Both the position numbers and the translations under genes were made by a program. 64,000 bases of DNA, from the NCBI GenBank assembly GCA_046351595.1, contig JAXLYE010000001.1, positions 1,302,001 through 1,366,000 of the forward strand, written 5' to 3'. Shown here in pieces: positions 58,992 to 64,000 of this stretch (its first letter is position 1; every line of letters begins with the position of its first letter). The stretch is from JAXLYE01 sp046351595 (GTDB lineage Bacteria > Myxococcota_A > Polyangia > Palsa-1104 > JAEUJZ01). The notes beneath the pieces were generated by a model that saw only the letters and a program-made list of their open reading frames with translations, did no database searches and was not told the DNA's origin.

Positions 58992-59684
58992 ATGCAGAAA
59001 CTCATCAAGGGCGCGCTGACCTTCCGTCGGCACGTCTTCGCCGCGTACCGTGACCTGTTCGCCAAGCTCGCGCAGGGGCAGGCGCCCGAGGCGCTGTTCA
59101 TCACCTGCTCGGACTCGCGCGTCGTCCCCAGCCTGATCACCGCGACCGATCCGGGCGACCTGTTCGTCGTGCGCAACGTCGGCAACATCGTGCCGCCGCA
59201 CGCGCCCGGCTCCCCGCGCGAGAACCCCGGCGCCGCGGCGCTGGAGTACGCGATCCAGGTGCTCAACGTCCGCCACATCATCGTCTGCGGCCACTCGGGC
59301 TGCGGCGCGATGAAGGCGGCGCTCTCGGCCAACAACGACAGCCTGCCGCACGCCATGGCGTGGCTCAGCCACGTCGATCAGGCCAAGCAGCTCTTGCAGC
59401 CGTACGAGCCGTTCCCCGACGAGCAGACGCGCGCCGACATGCTCAGCGAGCTCAATGTGCTGACCCAGATCAAGCACATCAAGAGCTACCCCTTCGTGCT
59501 CGAGAGGATCGAGTCCGGGGACCTGCACCTGTCGGCGTGGTTCTTCGAGATCGACTCGGCGCAGGTCTACACGTACAGCCCCGACGAGGAGCAGTTCGTG
59601 CCGCTGACCGAGCAGAGCGCGGCCTCGATGCTGACCGGACCGGCCCCGGGCGCCAACGGCGCGCGGGTCAGCCCGCCGGCCTGA
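58992..59684 (+). CDS. Beta-class carbonic anhydrase
   Basis: A 230-residue enzyme that interconverts CO2 and bicarbonate. The zinc ligands are C39, H101 and C104, with the Asp-Arg pair D41 and R43 in the C-S-D-S-R motif; GHSGCGAMKA and NPGAAALEYA complete the pattern. GGGAGG precedes the ATG. The gene is coupled to the SulP gene. The last 17 bp overlap the 3' end of the convergent DUF72 gene. Confidence 0.96.
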   Translation: MQKLIKGALTFRRHVFAAYRDLFAKLAQGQAPEALFITCSDSRVVPSLITATDPGDLFVVRNVGNIVPPHAPGSPRENPGAAALEYAIQVLNVRHIIVCGHSGCGAMKAALSANNDSLPHAMAWLSHVDQAKQLLQPYEPFPDEQTRADMLSELNVLTQIKHIKSYPFVLERIESGDLHLSAWFFEIDSAQVYTYSPDEEQFVPLTEQSAASMLTGPAPGANGARVSPPA

Positions 59685-60960
59685 CCGCCGACCCGGCCGC
59701 CGAGGCGACCGCGGCCTCGCCGTAGAGCTCGGACTGCAGCTCGCCGATGGTCGCCGGCGAGTGGCCTTCGAGGTGGTTGTTGACCAGGACGTAGACGGCG
59801 CGCGGCGCCGGCACCTCGCGCAGCACGCGCAGGATGTCGGCGCGCACCTCGGGGGCGCGGCTGACGATGCGGTCGTAGGGCTCGTACACCGACGCGTCGT
59901 CGTAGCGCACGCCCGGCCGCAACAGCGCGCGGACGAGGAAGAACGGCCAGTCGTAGGCGTCGTGGCCGCGGCTCGGGTTGTGCTCGAGCAGCCGCTGGTA
60001 CTGCAGGCCCACGGGCGGCATGCGCGTCCACGAGTTTAGCACGTGCGCGACGCCGTGCGCCCACAGCACGTCGAGGTAGCGCGGGGTCAGGTGCGCGGGC
60101 GTGCGCAGCTCCACCGCCAGCGGCCCGCCGAAGTCGGCGCGCACCACGCCGAGGAACTGATCGAGCAGCCGGCACAGCTCGGCCTCGTGCAGGTCGTTCT
60201 CCTGCAGCTCGAGCAGGAGCGGCCCGAGGTACGCCCCGAGCTCGCTCGCGAGCGGCTGCACGACGTCGCCGAGGAACACCTGCGGGTCGAGGAAGTGCGA
60301 GTTGACCTCGCTCGGCAGGCGAAACTGCTCGCGCTGGAAGGCGGTGTAGCGGTTGACGGTCACCGCGTGCCAGACCTTGGGGCACAGGACCACGGGCTCG
60401 CGCAGCGTGCGCAGCTGCGCCGCGTAACGCCCGAGCAGCTTGCGCCGGAACGACGGCGCCACGTAGTACATGTTGTCGGCGCCGGCGCAGCGGAAGCGCG
60501 GGTCGCGCGAATACTCGGACAGCGACAGCTCGGTGAAGCGCTGCGGCGCGCCGTACGCCTCGACGTCGCGGTAGACCAGCCCGTGCCAGCCCGGGTACGT
60601 CCACGAGCTGGTGCCGAACAGGTGGTGCCGCGGACCGATCTTGTCCGGCTGCGGCAGCGTCGTCGGGTCGAAGCGGCTCCGGGGCCGGCTTCCCGTCGCT
60701 CCGCGGCGCGGCTTGCCCGCAGGCGCCGCCTCGCCGAGCAGTCCGCCGAGCAGGCCGTCGGGCAGTCCGCCGACCTGGCGCACCGCGTCCTCGGCGTCGA
60801 GCGCGAAGTGGTCGGCCGGCTCGTCGCGGCGCCGGGGCGCGCGCCGGGCTCCGGGCTCTCTCGTCGCTTCGTTACCGGCTCGCTTGCCGGCTTCCTTGCC
60901 ACCTTCTTTGTCCGGTCCGCTCAGCAGGGACGCGGGGAACAGGGAGAATTGCTCGGGCAT
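59668..60960 (-). CDS. DUF72 family protein with low-complexity N-terminal extension
   Basis: A 430-residue protein. The DUF72 TIM-barrel begins near residue 112 (HHLFGTSSWTYPGW, then FTELSLSEYSRDPRF) and continues with VVLCPKVWHAVT, LLLELQENDL and RDVLRVLREVPAPRAVYVLVNNH-type blocks. Known members are about 230-280 residues. The first 110 residues are Gly/Ala/Arg/Pro-rich and may be disordered. The reaction is unknown. The ATG at 60960 was chosen; further upstream the frame is open but unlike a protein. It converges with the carbonic anhydrase gene with a 17-bp overlap. Confidence 0.83.
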   Translation of the reverse strand: MPEQFSLFPASLLSGPDKEGGKEAGKRAGNEATREPGARRAPRRRDEPADHFALDAEDAVRQVGGLPDGLLGGLLGEAAPAGKPRRGATGSRPRSRFDPTTLPQPDKIGPRHHLFGTSSWTYPGWHGLVYRDVEAYGAPQRFTELSLSEYSRDPRFRCAGADNMYYVAPSFRRKLLGRYAAQLRTLREPVVLCPKVWHAVTVNRYTAFQREQFRLPSEVNSHFLDPQVFLGDVVQPLASELGAYLGPLLLELQENDLHEAELCRLLDQFLGVVRADFGGPLAVELRTPAHLTPRYLDVLWAHGVAHVLNSWTRMPPVGLQYQRLLEHNPSRGHDAYDWPFFLVRALLRPGVRYDDASVYEPYDRIVSRAPEVRADILRVLREVPAPRAVYVLVNNHLEGHSPATIGELQSELYGEAAVASAAGSAVRPAG

Positions 60961-61376
60961 CCCTGCGACATGCCATGACCCGGGCGCCGATGCCAGCCCG
61001 CGCGCGCGCCGGCGCCCACCCCGCGGCCCGCGCCCGCCGGCCGCACCGACACAGAGAGCCCGTCTTCCCAGCAGCGCACGGACAGCGCTACCCTGAAAAT
61101 GGTGAAGCAAGCCCTGCGCTATCAGCCGGATGCCGTATTGAGCGCCCGACCGCGCCCGGCCGTACTCGGCCCCGCGCCCAGGGCCGCTGTGCTGCAAATC
61201 GAGCATACAACCGCGCAATCGACATAACCGCGCAGCCGCAATCGGCCGGTTCAAAACCGCTTCAAGTGATGAGAGTTATTGGTGAATAGGCAGCCTCCTC
61301 CAGCTCCCCGTCCGCGGCCGGCGGCGCCGCGGCGTCGGGCGACAGGCCGCGCGCCCGTCGAGGGTGCGGCGACCCG
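60961..61376. other. 416-bp gap without a supported gene
   Basis: No reading frame here has a normal composition. The stretch drops in GC near 61180-61290 (CAAATCGAGCATACAACC, TTCAAAACCGC), which is where the promoters of the divergent DUF72 and barrel genes are likely to lie. I saw no clear -35/-10 pair, repeat or hairpin. Confidence 0.5.
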
Positions 61377-62147
61377 ATGAGGCGCGCCCGCAGGCAGCGG
61401 TGCGGCGTCGGGCTCGGCCTCGCGCTCGGCAGCGTGCTGCTCGGCGCGCCGGCACGCCCCGCGCGCGCGGACGCGGACGCGGACGATGTCCGGACGCCCG
61501 AGCTGCGCCTGCCCGAGCCGCTGCCGCCCGAGCAGCCGGAGCCGGCGCCCGCTGCCGCTCTCACGACCGCGCCGCCCGTCGCTGCAGCCGCCCCCGCGCC
61601 GGTGCCACAAGCGCCGCCAGCGCCAGCGGTCGCAGCGCCGGCGAGTCACCTCCCGCTGTCGCTCGAGCTCGCGGTGCTGACGTCGGTGCACGTGCAGTAC
61701 CGGACCTACGGCTTCGGCGGCGGCCTCGAGCTCGGCGGGCGCTGGCAGCGCGGCCTCTTCGGGCTCGGCCTGTCGCTGCGCCTCTTGTACGAGAGCTACC
61801 AGCGGCCCGAGCCGGCGCCGAGCCTGCTGTCGCTCACGCTGCCGGTGACGCTGCGGATCGGTCGCCCGCGCTTTTGGGTCCGCCCGTACCTGGGCCTGGG
61901 CCCGCAGCTCCTGCTCCAGCGGGTCCCCGAGGCGCTCGGCGCCCGCCCGTCGCTGCGCAGCGAGTACGGCGCCACCTTCTACGGCCTCTTGGGGGCCCAG
62001 CTCAGCGTCCGCCCGGCCTCCCCGCGCTGGGGCGGCCCCTTCGTCGAGGTCTCGTACCGCTACACGATCTACAACCCGACGGGCTTCGACTACCCGGCCT
62101 GGAACACCGCCGCAGTGCTGCTCGGCTATCGCCTGAATACGCGGTGA
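61377..62147 (+). CDS. Predicted outer-membrane beta-barrel protein
   Basis: A 256-residue protein with a signal peptide ending near residue 31 (ARPARA), a Pro/Ala-rich linker (about 40-90), and a barrel-like region of eight alternating strands from about 92 to the end (LSLELAVLTSVHVQYRTYG, FGLGLSLRLLY, LTLPVTLRIG, WVRPYLGLGPQLLL, FVEVSYRYTIY, AAVLLGYRLN). The function is unknown. The start at ATG 61377 gives the full signal. Confidence 0.7.
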   Translation: MRRARRQRCGVGLGLALGSVLLGAPARPARADADADDVRTPELRLPEPLPPEQPEPAPAAALTTAPPVAAAAPAPVPQAPPAPAVAAPASHLPLSLELAVLTSVHVQYRTYGFGGGLELGGRWQRGLFGLGLSLRLLYESYQRPEPAPSLLSLTLPVTLRIGRPRFWVRPYLGLGPQLLLQRVPEALGARPSLRSEYGATFYGLLGAQLSVRPASPRWGGPFVEVSYRYTIYNPTGFDYPAWNTAAVLLGYRLNTR

Positions 62148-62305
62148 GCGCTGCGCCCGTGCGGCAATCGCGCGCGCGCGGAAATTCCCAATCAAGCCGG
62201 GCCGCTGAAATCGCAGCGGGTTTCGCGACCGCATGTCACCAAAAGGAGTGTCATAGAAGGGAAGAGGCGTGCCGCGATTGACACACGGTACGCGGCGGCC
62301 CGAAA

Positions 62306-63109
62306 ATGTCGGCGGTGTTGTATTTGTACCTTTTCGCAGCGGTCGCCGGATCGCTGCTGGTCTTGGTATCGCTGGCCGGCGGCGGGCACCACGATGACGG
62401 CGGCGCGCTCGGGGGGGATCACGGCGACGCCCATGCCCTGGGCGACGGGCACGACGGCGCGCACGCGCTCGATGTCGGCACCGGGGCCGGCCACGGCGCG
62501 CTGATCGCCGGCGCCGGCCACGCGATGCAGGCCGCGGACGCCGCCGGCGCGGTCACCGGCACCCCGGCCGCGCACGCCGGCGGCGACGGCACCTCCAGCG
62601 GCGTGCCGACCGCGGTGATGTGGCTCCTGTCGGTGCAGCTGTGGACGTACTTCCTGGCGTTCGGCGGCCTCACCGGCCTCCTTTTGCGCACCGTCGCCCA
62701 CGTCGTTGAGCCGGTCGCCGGACTGACGGCGCTCGGCGTCGGGCTGACCACGGCGCTGGGGGCGCGGGCCCTCCTGCGCCGCGCCGCCGAGCCCGGCGAT
62801 CCGGGCACCACGCAGCTCGATCGCCTCGTCGGCAGCTCGGCGCGCGTCTTGATCCCGGCCCCGGCCGGCGCCACCGGCAAGATCCGCCTCGAGGTGCGCG
62901 GCCAGACCCTGGACCTCTTGGCCCGCTCCTCCGACGGGACGGCGCTCGGCGAGGGCATCGAGGTCATCGTGCTCGACGTGCGCGAGGGCGTCGCCGAGGT
63001 CACGACCGACAGCCCGGCCGTGCCGCCCGCCCGCAGCCGCGCCGCCCTCGCCGCCTCCTCCGCTGGGCCGGCGGGCGGCACCGGGACCTCGTCGGGAAAA
63101 GCCTCGTGA
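62306..63109 (+). CDS. NfeD-like membrane protein with His-rich loop
   Basis: A 267-residue protein with a first helix near residues 4-25, then a loop of about 70 residues with nine His (28-90; HHDDGG, HGDAHALGDGHDGAHAL) and several Asp, next a pair of helices near 103-150, and an OB-fold-like C-terminal domain (about 165-245, VGSSARVLIPAPAGATGKIRLEVRGQTLDLLA). The layout matches the NfeD family of flotillin partners, except that the His-rich loop is extra. The loop may bind divalent metal (inference). The start at 62306 lacks a Shine-Dalgarno. The flotillin gene follows 34 bp later. Confidence 0.82.
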   Translation: MSAVLYLYLFAAVAGSLLVLVSLAGGGHHDDGGALGGDHGDAHALGDGHDGAHALDVGTGAGHGALIAGAGHAMQAADAAGAVTGTPAAHAGGDGTSSGVPTAVMWLLSVQLWTYFLAFGGLTGLLLRTVAHVVEPVAGLTALGVGLTTALGARALLRRAAEPGDPGTTQLDRLVGSSARVLIPAPAGATGKIRLEVRGQTLDLLARSSDGTALGEGIEVIVLDVREGVAEVTTDSPAVPPARSRAALAASSAGPAGGTGTSSGKAS

Positions 63110-63143
63110 CTCCGAACCCAACCACCCCATCACGGGACGAAGG

Positions 63144-64000
63144 ATGAACGTCATGTTGCTGTCTGCCTTGCACGCTGTGTCACGGCTGGTGCCGCTGGAG
63201 ACCGAGCCCGAGCCATCGCTGCCCGGCGCCGGCATGTCCACCGACTCCAAGCTCCAGGCGGTGCTGTTCCTGGCGGCGATCTTCGTCGTCGGCATGCTGG
63301 TGCTGGTCTCGCTGCTCCGGCGGTACCTCTACATCTGCCGGCCCAACGAGCTCCTGGTGGTCTCGGGCAAGCGGCACCGCATGGCCAACGGCGAGTTCGC
63401 CAACTTCACCGTGGTCCTGGCCGGCACGCACTTCCGCCTGCCGTTTTTGCAGACCGTGGACCGCATGGACCTGCGGGTCATCCCGATCGAGCTGACGCTG
63501 GCCAAGGTGCTGTCCAAGGGCAACATCCCGCTCGACATCCACGCCATCGCCAACGTCAAGGTCAGCTCGGACCCGCGCTTCGTCTACAACGCCGTCGAGC
63601 GCTTCCTCGGCCTGCCGCGCGAGAACATCTGGCAGACCGCGAAGCAGACGCTCGAGGGCTCGCTGCGTGACGTCATCGCCCAGCTCACGCCCGAGCAGGT
63701 CAACCAGGACCGCATCGAGTTCGCCAACCAGCTGGTGCAGGTCTCGAACCAGATCTTCAGCAAGCTCGGGCTGCAGCTTGACACGCTGAAGATCCAGCGC
63801 GTCGAGGACGAGGCCGGGTACCTGGTCAACCTCGGCCGCACCCAGATCGCCAACGCCATCCGCGACGCCGAGAACGCCGAGAACCAGGCCAACCAGGAGA
63901 TCGCGCAGGAGGAGGCGGCGGCCCGCCAGCTCGCCGAGGTCGCGGCCAAGGACGCCGAGATCGGCATCGCCCAGAAGCGCAACCAGCTGCGCCAGGTCGT
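63144..64000 (+). CDS. Flotillin-like SPFH protein, partial
   Basis: About 285 codons are visible before the right edge. An N-terminal membrane helix near residues 37-57 is followed by the SPFH domain (PNELLVVSGKRHRM, LPFLQTVDRMDLRVIPIEL, NIPLDIHAIANVKVSSDP, ERFLGLPRENIW), and then the Glu/Ala-rich flotillin helix (RDAENAENQANQEIAQEEAAARQL). Flotillins assemble in the inner membrane and organise lipid domains. The ATG at 63144 is used; an ATG at 63153 with AAGGA 8 nt upstream is also possible. It follows the NfeD-like gene, the usual arrangement. Confidence 0.93.
   Translation, partial: MNVMLLSALHAVSRLVPLETEPEPSLPGAGMSTDSKLQAVLFLAAIFVVGMLVLVSLLRRYLYICRPNELLVVSGKRHRMANGEFANFTVVLAGTHFRLPFLQTVDRMDLRVIPIELTLAKVLSKGNIPLDIHAIANVKVSSDPRFVYNAVERFLGLPRENIWQTAKQTLEGSLRDVIAQLTPEQVNQDRIEFANQLVQVSNQIFSKLGLQLDTLKIQRVEDEAGYLVNLGRTQIANAIRDAENAENQANQEIAQEEAAARQLAEVAAKDAEIGIAQKRNQLRQV

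Overview
The window is very GC-rich (well above 65% by eye) and densely packed, with almost every gene showing strong G/C third-position bias. The gene types point to a Gram-negative bacterium of the Myxococcota or a related deltaproteobacterial group. There are many lipoproteins with Cys-rich or FG-GAP modules, Omp85 and OmpA-type barrels, a eukaryotic-like Ser/Thr kinase, formylglycine-enzyme-fold lipoproteins, sigma-54-type regulators, and the PafB/PafC WYL pair. This assignment is inferred from content; no marker gene was searched.

Layout. 1-6697 (minus strand): a partial coiled-coil gene, then an operon encoding a three-subunit molybdenum hydroxylase of the xanthine dehydrogenase family (large, 2Fe-2S and FAD subunits), followed by an AI-2E/PerM-type permease and a metallo-beta-lactamase-fold protein with altered metal ligands. 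6826-12142 (plus): DUF481 barrel, OmpA-like barrel, Cys-rich secreted protein, and a fused 3-dehydroquinate dehydratase/shikimate dehydrogenase. 12183-14541 (minus): glyA and a lipoprotein. 14771-17394 (plus): DedA protein and Omp85 barrel. 17574-18954 (minus): a stress-type membrane protein and a diheme cytochrome c, with a 499-bp non-coding gap between them. 19021-21164 (plus): dusB followed by a degenerate NtrC-like protein. 21147-24515 (minus): a TlpA/DsbA pair and an alpha subunit of lysine 5,6-aminomutase. 24801-27671 (plus): prmC and glgA. 27784-33857 (minus): membrane-anchored receiver protein, tRNA-Arg(TCG), and a Ser/Thr kinase - TPR - FGE-fold lipoprotein cluster plus a second FGE-fold lipoprotein. 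34079-36698 (plus): two envelope proteins. 36897-42213 (minus): NadR-like ATPase, GAF-AAA-Fis sigma-54 activator coupled to an MBL hydrolase, and a Tat-exported beta-propeller. 42491-53703: epimerase, HExxH/YkgJ fusion, HEAT lipoprotein, amidase (minus), membrane glycosyltransferase-like protein, DUF898 protein, VanW protein and a HEAT-methyltransferase fusion. 53725-56525 (minus): small membrane protein, PafC and PafB. 56752-64000: small membrane protein, a SulP transporter with beta-carbonic anhydrase, DUF72 protein (minus), a barrel, and an NfeD-like/flotillin pair that runs off the end.

Two patterns run across the window. First, short tandem repeats with periods of mostly 6, 9, 12 or 27 bp recur at gene ends, in linkers, in signal peptides and between genes. 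In coding DNA the periods are multiples of three, so copy changes keep frame. Second, several conserved enzymes (PrmC, epimerase, DUF72, FAD subunit, KamD) carry low-complexity insertions or tails. I found no CRISPR array, prophage, insertion sequence or canonical defence island. The most unusual single items are the degenerate NtrC-like gene behind dusB, the membrane-anchored receiver protein, the HExxH/YkgJ fusion, and an aminomutase alpha subunit without its beta subunit.
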